Part shown: in pieces, positions 1-4,487 of the stretch
Layout: every line of letters begins with the position of its first letter
Position numbering within the stretch: the stretch's first letter is position 1
Assembly (NCBI GenBank): GCA_009781525.1
Contig: WQXZ01000117.1
Location: forward strand, 1 to 5,682
Direction of reading: 5' to 3'
DNA from: Coriobacteriia bacterium
Lineage (GTDB): Bacteria; Actinomycetota; Coriobacteriia; Coriobacteriales; UBA8131
Length of the DNA: 5,682 bases
The notes under the pieces: generated by a model
Databases searched by the model: none
What the model was told of the DNA's origin: nothing
The model's input: the letters and a program-made list of their open reading frames with translations, nothing else
Program-made: the position numbers and the translations under genes

Positions 1-83
1 ACTCTAACCGATGAAACAACAAGGCGTGTCTTATGCAGACAGCGCTACTTGTGAGCTTGTTTACTGGCTTTTAAGATGGTAAT

Positions 84-164
84 GGGGCGTTTTGTCCCAC
101 TTTGCCTCGGCGACAACTTGTTGCTTGGTACTGCAACTTTGACTAAAGTGGGACAAAACGCCCC
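84..164. repeat. Perfect 20-bp inverted repeat with 41-nt spacer
   Basis: The arm at 84-103 (GGGGCGTTTTGTCCCACTTT) is the exact reverse complement of 145-164. The spacer 104-144 can itself pair weakly (GTTGC with GCAAC). A third copy of the inner TGTCCCAC follows at 173-180, where CTTGT-CCC-ACAAG can form its own small hairpin. The structure lies in non-coding DNA. It could be the terminator of a gene to the left, a dispersed palindromic intergenic repeat, or a remnant of a small non-autonomous element. No target-site duplication was recognised. The repeat is seen directly; its role is unknown. Confidence 0.8.
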
Positions 165-459
165 GTCCCTCTTGTCCCACAAGGGTGTTTTAGGCTGATT
201 GAGGCTGTTTTCGCTAAGCGATGGCCCCGACGAAGGCGATTTTTTGCCACCAACTCCTTCCGTTTTGTCAAGAGGGGCCGCAGCAGGGGTATTCAGCGTG
301 TGGAGCGTGGAGTGCGGGAGAGGAGAGGCTGGTTCGTTGCAGCGCTACGTCAGCCTTATGGTACCAGCTTAGCGAAACGAGGGTTTATCCACATATTCTG
401 CGATACTTGGGGCAGGGAACTCGCAATAGAGTATCTTTAGCGCCTGTTTAACCGTTTCA

Positions 460-537
460 TGCACATAAATAGTTGCACATTCTGCACATTTGTCTCCGCC
501 TTGTGCGGGTGATTCTGTAGCATGCAAAGTGCTGTGG
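460..537 (+). promoter_or_regulatory. Probable control region of URO-D paralogue A
   Basis: TGCACAT occurs three times (460-466, 474-480, 483-489). The last copy lies 32 bases before CTGTAGCATGC (515-525). The same pair with the same 32-base offset lies upstream of paralogue C (4331 and 4363), with TCT and CTTG also conserved in register between them and CTG(T/C)GG just after. TGTAGCA at 516-522 matches the right half of the dyad seen at C, but the left half is degenerate here. No good -10 box could be placed, so the exact transcription start is unknown. The match is seen in the sequence; regulator binding is inferred. Confidence 0.45.
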
Positions 538-632
538 AAGTAGAGTGCTCTTAAGTTGAGAGGCCACAGCAGTATCGGCAGGCACGGTTGCGCGCATAGC
601 AGGCAGCAAACGCGAGTGACCGGGCAGTCGGA

Positions 633-644
633 GGAGGGAAAGGA
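633..644 (+). promoter_or_regulatory. Ribosome-binding site of paralogue A
   Basis: AAAGGA at 639-644 lies 6 bases before ATG 651, with a further purine-rich GGAGG at 633-637. The 11-mer GAGGGAAAGGA (634-644) recurs exactly before paralogue B (3034-3044), which supports both start assignments. Confidence 0.75.
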
Positions 645-650
645 TCCAAA

Positions 651-1694
651 ATGGCAAAGATTTCACCAAAAGACAATTTCTTACAGTTAGCAGGCGGTGG
701 TATTCCGGAGTATGTGCCTTACTACACGTACATCGGCACGGAGGATATTCCGGAGATTTCATCGAAGATCGCGAGGCCGGAGCTGGCTGTGCCCAATCCG
801 CCGAATGCGGACGGCAGTGTCACGAACATGTGGGGAGTGACAACCTTCCCCAACCAGGAAACCGCTGGTTCGTCCATGCCCGAGCCGGACGTTTGGATTC
901 TTGATGACATTACCAAGTGGGGCGATGTAGTCAAGAAACCGACTTTGAAGGACGACCTGGATTTTGAAGCTATGGCCAAGGCAGATTTTGAGCGAATCGG
1001 TCTGGATCGCAGTGTTACCGCGCTGCGAAGCGGACTGTTCTTTGGGCCTTGGATGTCGCTCGTAGGGTTCATGGGATTCGAGGGCGCCATGGTTGCCATG
1101 GTCGAAGAACCTGATTCGGTCAGGGAGCTGTTTGACTTCATGACATCGGTTTTCGAGCCGTATTACACTGCGGTTTTAGATGCCTACCAGCCTGATATCT
1201 GGCACATGAGCGATGACACCTGCACTGAGCGTGGCCCGTTTTTCTCTGTTCAGATGTACAGAGAGATTTTTAAGCCGTTCTACGAACGATTTGCTGTGCA
1301 AGCGGTTGAGCGCGGGCTGCCTATCAACTTTCACATCTGCGGGTTCATTGAGCCGTTTATTCCTGAGATGCTCAGCTATGGCGTTCAGTACATCGAGTCG
1401 GCGCAGGAGACCAACGACATCAATAGCCTGAAGGTGCAGTATCCAAATAAGCTTTCGTACCTAGGCGGATACGACTGGGGCAAGCATTATCCGAAGAACT
1501 ACCCGAACTACGACGAGGAAGAGGTTCGTCAGGATGTACGCGAGGCGTTTGACAGGTACAGTCCTGGTGGTGGATGGGCAATGCTGGCTTGGCCGGTTAG
1601 CTACGTAGGCGATCCTCATATCGAGGGACTGAAGAAGATCATTTGGGATGAGAGCTACCACTACGGTAAGAAGGTCTACGGGTACACGGACTAG
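651..1694 (+). CDS. URO-D superfamily protein, probable corrinoid-dependent methyltransferase (paralogue A)
   Basis: This is a 347-residue protein, a normal length for a single-domain URO-D-fold (TIM barrel) methyltransferase. The family-type segment runs S187-DDTCTERGPFFS-199, then Y203, then the H228-I-C230-G motif, and ends in SPGGGW (304-309). The N-terminal arginine-rich signature of true HemE is absent, so haem synthesis is unlikely. By family knowledge, such proteins move a methyl group between a substrate and a corrinoid protein (MtaA, MtbA, CmuA, MtvB/VdmB O-demethylase types), with zinc held by H-x-C plus a later Cys. That later Cys appears to be Gly here. No signal peptide or membrane segment is seen, so the protein is likely cytoplasmic. 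It is about 68% identical to paralogue C by my count. The stretch 40-53 and residues 164-175 differ most and may set substrate choice. ATG 651 is fixed by the conserved MAKISPKDNF start. The exact substrate is unknown. Confidence 0.85.
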   Translation: MAKISPKDNFLQLAGGGIPEYVPYYTYIGTEDIPEISSKIARPELAVPNPPNADGSVTNMWGVTTFPNQETAGSSMPEPDVWILDDITKWGDVVKKPTLKDDLDFEAMAKADFERIGLDRSVTALRSGLFFGPWMSLVGFMGFEGAMVAMVEEPDSVRELFDFMTSVFEPYYTAVLDAYQPDIWHMSDDTCTERGPFFSVQMYREIFKPFYERFAVQAVERGLPINFHICGFIEPFIPEMLSYGVQYIESAQETNDINSLKVQYPNKLSYLGGYDWGKHYPKNYPNYDEEEVRQDVREAFDRYSPGGGWAMLAWPVSYVGDPHIEGLKKIIWDESYHYGKKVYGYTD

Positions 1695-1735
1695 TTGGGC
1701 GCGGTGTTGGCGCTGCGGTGAGCCGGTGCGGTGGC

Positions 1736-1751
1736 TGCGAGTGTACTCGCA
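1736..1751 (+). terminator. Short hairpin between paralogue A and SDR (weak terminator or operator)
   Basis: TGCGAG (1736-1741) pairs with CTCGCA (1746-1751) around TGTA. The downstream ATCTTGATATTT is only moderately T-rich, so termination would be inefficient. It lies 41 bases after the stop of paralogue A and just before promoter-like sequence for the SDR gene. An operator role is equally possible. GCGGTG occurs three times just upstream (1701, 1715, 1728). Confidence 0.3.
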
Positions 1752-1761
1752 ATCTTGATAT

Positions 1762-1794
1762 TTGCACATGTTGTATACTTGACTGACATATAAC
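1762..1794 (+). promoter_or_regulatory. Possible promoter of the SDR gene
   Basis: The region after the hairpin becomes AT-rich and contains TTGCACAT (1762-1769), TATACT (1774-1779) and TATAAC (1789-1794). TATACT or TATAAC could be a -10 box, but no -35 hexamer lies at ideal distance (TTGCAC to TATAAC is 21 bases). TGCACAT also recurs upstream of paralogue A. Read-through from paralogue A remains possible. Confidence 0.3.
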
Positions 1795-1832
1795 ACAGGC
1801 TCATATAGGGTCAAAAAATGGATAAAAGAAAT

Positions 1833-1838
1833 GGAGGA
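1833..1838 (+). promoter_or_regulatory. Ribosome-binding site deciding the SDR start
   Basis: GGAGGA lies 6 bases before ATG 1845, an ideal arrangement. An in-frame ATG at 1818 has only a weak AGGG ahead of it and would add nine residues (MDKRNGGDI) that overlap this site, so 1845 is preferred. Confidence 0.7.
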
Positions 1839-1844
1839 GACATC

Positions 1845-2639
1845 ATGATACCATTCATCGGAAGTATGAAAGAGGCCTTTGACCTTTCTGGCCAAGTTGC
1901 CATAGTTACTGGTGGAAACGGTGGCATAGGTCTAGGTATTGCAAAGGCGATGGCGGAGTGTGGCGTTGATGTTGCCATACTGTGTCGCAACATGGAGAAA
2001 GCAGAAACTGCGCTTGAGGAACTGAGTGTTTATGGTGGCAAGTATCAGGTATTTGAATGCGATATCACCAATCAGCAGAGTGTCGTAGATGCAGTTGAGG
2101 CTGTGTGCCAGGAATTCGGTGAAATCAACATTCTTGTCAACAACGCAGGCATTGCTGGCGGCGGCCCGTTTCTTGATGCAGACCAAGGCTTGGAGCGCTG
2201 GATTGCAGTTATCGACACCAATCTGACCGGTACCGCGCGGATGACCCAAGAGGTTGGAAAGCGCATGCGTGACCAGGGTAAAGGTGGAGCCATTGTAAAC
2301 ATCACATCCAACGCTGGTGGCATGGTCAACAGAGGCGGAACGATGCACGCCTATGCAGTCTCTAAAGCTGGTGGCAACCACTTCACTCGAGGTGCTGCTG
2401 TAGATCTGGGCAAGTATGACATCCGTGTCAATGCGATTGCTCCTGGCTACATCCGCGCAGGCTTCGGTGCAAATCCTGGCCAAGGTATGTTTGACATGAT
2501 TGAAAGGCAGCAACCTCTGAATCGCCTGGGCGAGGCAATAGAAATCGGCGCTTTGGCTGTATTTCTTGCTTCACCAGCAGCTGCTCACATTACTGGTGAG
2601 GTTATCACTATCGACGGTGGTTACAGCCTGCAAGCATAG
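1845..2639 (+). CDS. Short-chain dehydrogenase/reductase (classical SDR family)
   Basis: This is a 264-residue Rossmann-fold oxidoreductase of typical classical SDR length. The cofactor-binding glycine motif TGGNGGIG is at 22-29 and the NNAG motif at 99-102. The catalytic tetrad is assigned as N126, S155, Y170 and K174 (YAVSK). S155 to Y170 is two residues longer than in FabG, an extension of the active-site loop. The PG turn is at 200-201 and the C-terminal ITGEVITIDGG is canonical. Arg48 after the second beta strand (ILCRN) and no acidic residue there suggest NADP(H), by inference. The enzyme should interconvert an alcohol and a ketone; the substrate cannot be read from sequence. The SDR lies between two URO-D methyltransferase paralogues, 150 bp after the first, so it may act on the same compounds. 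A gluconate-5-dehydrogenase-like or FabG-like label is possible but unsupported. No signal peptide is seen. Confidence 0.92.
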   Translation: MIPFIGSMKEAFDLSGQVAIVTGGNGGIGLGIAKAMAECGVDVAILCRNMEKAETALEELSVYGGKYQVFECDITNQQSVVDAVEAVCQEFGEINILVNNAGIAGGGPFLDADQGLERWIAVIDTNLTGTARMTQEVGKRMRDQGKGGAIVNITSNAGGMVNRGGTMHAYAVSKAGGNHFTRGAAVDLGKYDIRVNAIAPGYIRAGFGANPGQGMFDMIERQQPLNRLGEAIEIGALAVFLASPAAAHITGEVITIDGGYSLQA

Positions 2640-2677
2640 TGACCTGATTCACAGGTAAGTAGAATAACGAGAATATG

Positions 2678-2706
2678 GGAAGCCTGCGCAACTGGCGCGG
2701 GCTTCC
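2678..2706 (+). terminator. Terminator-like hairpin after the SDR gene
   Basis: GGAAGCCTGCGC (2678-2689) pairs with 2695-2706 to give a 12-bp stem with one G-T wobble and the 5-base loop AACTG. It starts 39 bases after the SDR stop. The following TGTTGCTG is a poor T-tract, so it is a likely but not textbook intrinsic terminator. A smaller 5-bp hairpin (ACCTG/CAGGT, 2642-2656) precedes it. Confidence 0.6.
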
Positions 2707-2899
2707 TGTTGCTGCGTCTGCGCGCAGAAGGTCGGCTGTTAGTGGGTGCCGTGCGCGCGGGAAGCTGGTACGCGCAGGTAGCCGGTGCGCACGACCGGTA
2801 CGTGTACTGGCTGCGAACCATACACGCTACAATCACGCATGCGCACGTATGTCCACTAATTCGAATATCACAGTGCTCCTGTACAACTTTTTGTGCACT

Positions 2900-2927
2900 T
2901 TGCCTATATGACTTTCATTATTACAAT
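2900..2927 (+). promoter_or_regulatory. Candidate promoter of paralogue B
   Basis: TTGCCT (2900-2905) and TACAAT (2922-2927) are separated by 16 bases, matching the housekeeping consensus at 4 of 6 and 5 of 6 positions. The -10 overlaps the TTACA-N7-TGTAA dyad at 2921-2937, so a protein bound there would block this promoter. A weaker alternative -10 (TAAAAG, 2943-2948) lies after the dyad, where the -10 of paralogue C sits. TTGTGCAC (2891-2898) carries the TGCACA motif in reverse. Confidence 0.45.
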
Positions 2928-2937
2928 ATATCTGTAA
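2921..2937. promoter_or_regulatory. Dyad TTACA-N7-TGTAA upstream of paralogue B (putative operator)
   Basis: The two 5-bp arms (2921-2925 and 2933-2937) are perfectly complementary around a 7-base AT-rich spacer. The core TACA-N7-TGTA recurs upstream of paralogue C at almost the same distance from the start codon (centres 124 and 128 bp before ATG). This suggests a dimeric DNA-binding regulator. The regulator is not encoded in this window. Confidence 0.5.
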
Positions 2938-3009
2938 AGTTCTAAAAGGTCGTGGCAAAAAAGGTGCTACCGCTTGGTTTGTGCCGGTTTAGATGGTGTA
3001 GTCACGACG

Positions 3010-3044
3010 AAGGAGATCGGCAATATGCCGAGTGAGGGAAAGGA
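3010..3044 (+). promoter_or_regulatory. Tandem ribosome-binding sites before paralogue B
   Basis: Two similar start modules follow one another: AAGGAGATCGGCAATATG (3010-3027) and AAAGGAATCGCAATATG (3039-3055). The second starts paralogue B at ATG 3053, 8 bases after AAAGGA (3039-3044). The first has the stronger Shine-Dalgarno sequence but leads to ATG 3025 in another frame. The shared ATCGGCAATATG / ATCGCAATATG text suggests a local duplication. Confidence 0.55.
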
Positions 3045-3135
3045 ATCGCAATATGGCAAAAATTTCACCGAAAGACAATTTTCTGAAGTTGGCTGGCGGT
3101 GGTATGCCGGAGTATGTGCCCTATTTCACCTTTAG
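3025..3135 (+). other. Possible overlapping upstream reading frame (36 codons)
   Basis: ATG 3025 lies 9 bases after AAGGAG and opens 36 codons ending at TAG 3133-3135, out of frame with paralogue B and running across its start codon. The predicted peptide (starting MPSEGKESQYGK) resembles nothing I know. If translated, it would more likely tune initiation of paralogue B than make a functional peptide. It may equally be an accidental by-product of a duplicated ribosome-binding region. Confidence 0.25.
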
Positions 3136-4096
3136 TGGCAACGAACCAATTCCGGAAATATCATCGAAATCAGCTGGCGCGTCGCTGTTTCCACCACCAA
3201 TCATCAATGAGGATGGAAGCTCGACAAACATGTGGGGCGTGACTAACTATCCAAACCAAGAGACTGCAGGATCATCAATGCCCGAGCCGGATGTCTTTAT
3301 TCTTGACGACATCACCAAGTGGGGCGACGTTCTACCGAAGCCGAAGCATCGTGACGACATTGATCTTGACGCTCAAGCAAAAGAAGCCTTTGAGCGCATC
3401 GGTCTGGATCGCAGCGTAACCGCTCTGAGAACCGGTGGCGGCTTTGGACCATGGATGTTCTTGATTGGCATCATGGGCTTTGAAGGCGCTATGGTTTCAA
3501 TGGCGGAGGAGCCTGAGGTCTGCAAGGAGCTCTTTGACTATGTAGCATCGCTATATGATCCCTATGTAGTTCCGATTCTTGATGCTTTCAAGCCTGACAT
3601 CTGGTCACTGGGCGATGACATCTGCACCGAGCGTGGTCCGTTCTTCTCACTGGCAATGTACAGAGACTTATTCAAGCCGTACTACGAGCGTTTCGCGAAG
3701 GATGCTGTTGAGCGTGGACTGCCGATCATCTATCACATCTGCGGAAAGATTGAGACATTCGTTCCCGAGATGATCGACTTTGGCGTACAGTACGTTGAGC
3801 CAGCACAAGAGACCAATGACATCATGGGTCTCAAGGAGCAATATCCGAACAAGATGACCTATCTTGGCGCCCATGACTGGGGCAAGCATTATCCTGCCAA
3901 CTATCCGAATTATGATCCGGAAGAAGTCAAGGCTGATGTTCGTGCAACCATCGACAAGTACAGTCCAGGCGGCGGCTTCGGCACCCTGATTTGGCCGGTC
4001 AGCTTTGTTGGCGACCCACATCTCGATGACCTGAAGAGCTTGATTTGGAATGAGTGCTACAGATATGGCAAGGAAGTCTACGGTTACACTGATTAA
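3053..4096 (+). CDS. URO-D superfamily protein, probable corrinoid-dependent methyltransferase (paralogue B)
   Basis: This 347-residue paralogue aligns without gaps to A and C. Its start is set at ATG 3053 by the MAKISPKDNF opening shared with both; an in-frame GTG at 3032 would add seven unconserved residues (MRERNRN) across the ribosome-binding site. The family segment is DDICTERGPFFS (188-199), then H228-I-C230-G and SPGGGF (304-309). Beside the H-x-C, B reads HICGKIETF where A and C read HICGFIEPF. The added lysine and lost proline next to the presumed metal site suggest a changed substrate or partner surface. Overall identity to C is about 86% (48 differences, all within residues 1-289). 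The last 58 residues are identical to C, probably through gene conversion. It is likely a monocistronic unit with its own promoter and terminator. Role by family: methyl transfer to or from a corrinoid protein; substrate unknown. Confidence 0.86.
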   Translation: MAKISPKDNFLKLAGGGMPEYVPYFTFSGNEPIPEISSKSAGASLFPPPIINEDGSSTNMWGVTNYPNQETAGSSMPEPDVFILDDITKWGDVLPKPKHRDDIDLDAQAKEAFERIGLDRSVTALRTGGGFGPWMFLIGIMGFEGAMVSMAEEPEVCKELFDYVASLYDPYVVPILDAFKPDIWSLGDDICTERGPFFSLAMYRDLFKPYYERFAKDAVERGLPIIYHICGKIETFVPEMIDFGVQYVEPAQETNDIMGLKEQYPNKMTYLGAHDWGKHYPANYPNYDPEEVKADVRATIDKYSPGGGFGTLIWPVSFVGDPHLDDLKSLIWNECYRYGKEVYGYTD

Positions 4097-4116
4097 GTGA
4101 CCCCCGTTACTGTTAT

Positions 4117-4136
4117 GGTGTCTATAGTCTGACACC
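4117..4136 (+). other. Conserved 3'-UTR hairpin after paralogue B
   Basis: GGTGTC (4117-4122) pairs with GACACC (4131-4136) around the 8-base loop TATAGTCT. It lies 20 bases after the stop and before the terminator. The same hairpin is at 5552-5571. It may stabilise the mRNA end or simply be part of the copied block. Confidence 0.45.
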
Positions 4137-4155
4137 TGACACACATGAAAAACTG

Positions 4156-4186
4156 AAGAGGCCTGCTTCCAACGAGCAGGCCTCTT
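4156..4186 (+). terminator. Intrinsic terminator of paralogue B
   Basis: AAGAGGCCTGCT (4156-4167) pairs perfectly with 4175-4186 around the loop TCCAACG, giving a 12-bp stem. The A-rich GAAAAACTGAAG lies upstream and only TTTAC follows, so the T-tract is short. The A-rich 5' side makes partial bidirectional function possible. Confidence 0.8.
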
Positions 4187-4329
4187 TACTAGCAAAACCA
4201 AGCTTCTGCAAACACTGACCAAACTTCAGGCACAGCATAGAAGCATGCTGCAAACAGAATGGTATAAGCTCGCGGGAAGTATCCTGACTGCCTGCTAGTT
4301 TCAAGGTGATAAATTAAACTTTGCGCATT

Positions 4330-4386
4330 TTGCACAAAGCTCTTTATCTTGCTACATGCAACCTGTAGCATGCTTTAATACTGCGG
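4330..4386 (+). promoter_or_regulatory. Probable control region of paralogue C
   Basis: TGCACA at 4331-4336 and CTGTAGCATGC at 4363-4373 repeat, with identical offset, the arrangement before paralogue A. TGCTTTAAT (4371-4379) fits an extended -10 (TG-N-TATAAT with one mismatch) and would place the transcription start near 4386, giving a leader of about 100 bases. A clear -35 is absent; the dyad at 4350-4370 occupies that space. Confidence 0.5.
4350..4370. promoter_or_regulatory. Dyad TGCTACA-N7-TGTAGCA upstream of paralogue C (putative operator)
   Basis: Perfect 7-bp arms (4350-4356 and 4364-4370) flank a 7-base spacer. The core TACA-N7-TGTA is the same as upstream of paralogue B. It directly abuts the extended -10 and would overlap RNA polymerase contacts between -35 and -10, so repression or promoter remodelling is more natural than classical upstream activation. 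The regulator is unknown. Confidence 0.55.
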
Positions 4387-4472
4387 TTTTGAGGGTTTCT
4401 CGAGTGGAATACCCGCAGCAATGTGTACTGGCTCAACGCTGAAAAAAATGTCAGCGAGAAGCCGACAGATTA

Positions 4473-4478
4473 GAAGGG
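4473..4478 (+). promoter_or_regulatory. Ribosome-binding site of paralogue C
   Basis: GAAGGG lies 9 bases before ATG 4488. The surrounding GGAATC-CAATATGGCAAAAAT text is nearly the same as before paralogue B, supporting both start choices. Confidence 0.7.
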
Positions 4479-4487
4479 AATCACAAT

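Larger units (their letters stand above)
1..650. other. Long non-coding region upstream of paralogue A
   Basis: No convincing gene is present. A frame open from base 1 ends at a TGA at 52-54 and could be the tail of an upstream gene, but 17 codons are too few to judge. The region holds the 84-164 inverted repeat, a TTATCCACA 9-mer at 385-393, three TGCACAT direct repeats (460-466, 474-480, 483-489), a promoter-like block resembling that of paralogue C (481-537) and the ribosome-binding site of paralogue A. The stretch 181-380 shows nothing I can name. Confidence 0.6.
2640..3052. other. Intergenic region between SDR and paralogue B
   Basis: Just after the SDR terminator hairpin, 2700-2830 is GC-rich and rich in short palindromes, including a perfect 12-bp palindrome TCTGCGCGCAGA (2717-2728). 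No credible gene was found there. From about 2850 the sequence turns AT-rich and holds the control region of paralogue B, followed by a leader of roughly 110-120 bases. In the leader GTCGTG (2949-2954) can pair with CACGAC (3003-3008), placing a long-range stem just before the first ribosome-binding site. I see no B12-box (GCCACTG-like) element, so a cobalamin riboswitch is not supported. Confidence 0.55.
3920..4189 (+). repeat. Near-identical 3' block, copy 1 (paralogue B end plus terminator)
   Basis: These 270 bases match 5355-5623 with about eight differences (four silent in the coding part, one base after the stop, one A-run length change, two in the terminator loop). Immediately upstream, bases 3861-3919 differ from their counterpart at about 12 of 59 positions. 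The similarity ends a few bases after the terminator stem. Confidence 0.9.
4097..4487. other. Intergenic region between paralogues B and C
   Basis: After the terminator of B, 4190-4320 contains no gene or structure I can name. The control region of paralogue C follows (4321-4386). The leader then has possible stems CTGCGG/CCGCAG (4381-4386 with 4413-4418) and CGCTGA/TCAGCG (4437-4442 with 4451-4456), the latter ending 16 bases before the ribosome-binding site. Confidence 0.55.

Noticed and set aside
1..54. C-terminal tail of an upstream gene (frame 1, ending TGA 52-54)
   Set aside because: Only 17 codons are visible with no recognisable content; it cannot be supported without the preceding sequence.
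221..451. 76-codon open frame on the plus strand upstream of paralogue A
   Set aside because: No Shine-Dalgarno sequence precedes its ATG, the peptide has a composition unlike a normal protein and no recognisable motif, and it lies in a region otherwise made of repeats and control sequence.
457..762. 101-codon minus-strand frame overlapping the start of paralogue A
   Set aside because: It is antisense to the control region and conserved N-terminus of a well-supported gene and has no recognisable content.
1818..1844. Alternative upstream ATG for the SDR
   Set aside because: It has only weak Shine-Dalgarno support, and the nine extra residues overlap the ideal GGAGGA site for ATG 1845.
2675..2945. 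Two overlapping 78-codon plus-strand frames after the SDR
   Set aside because: They run through the terminator hairpin and GC-rich palindromic DNA, overlap each other in different frames and resemble no protein; the Arg/Cys-rich text is typical of non-coding translation.
3032..3052. GTG start at 3032 giving paralogue B seven extra N-terminal residues
   Set aside because: The extension is not shared with A or C, would be encoded by the ribosome-binding site itself, and ATG 3053 matches the conserved MAKISPKDNF start.
2940..3052. Cobalamin riboswitch in the leader of paralogue B (and in that of C)
   Set aside because: The leaders are only about 100-120 bases and no B12-box-like GCCACTG core is visible.
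2802..4433. Shared 11-mer GTGTACTGGCT at 2802-2812 and 4423-4433
   Set aside because: The flanks do not align and the positions relative to the downstream genes differ by over 180 bp, so it is probably coincidental.
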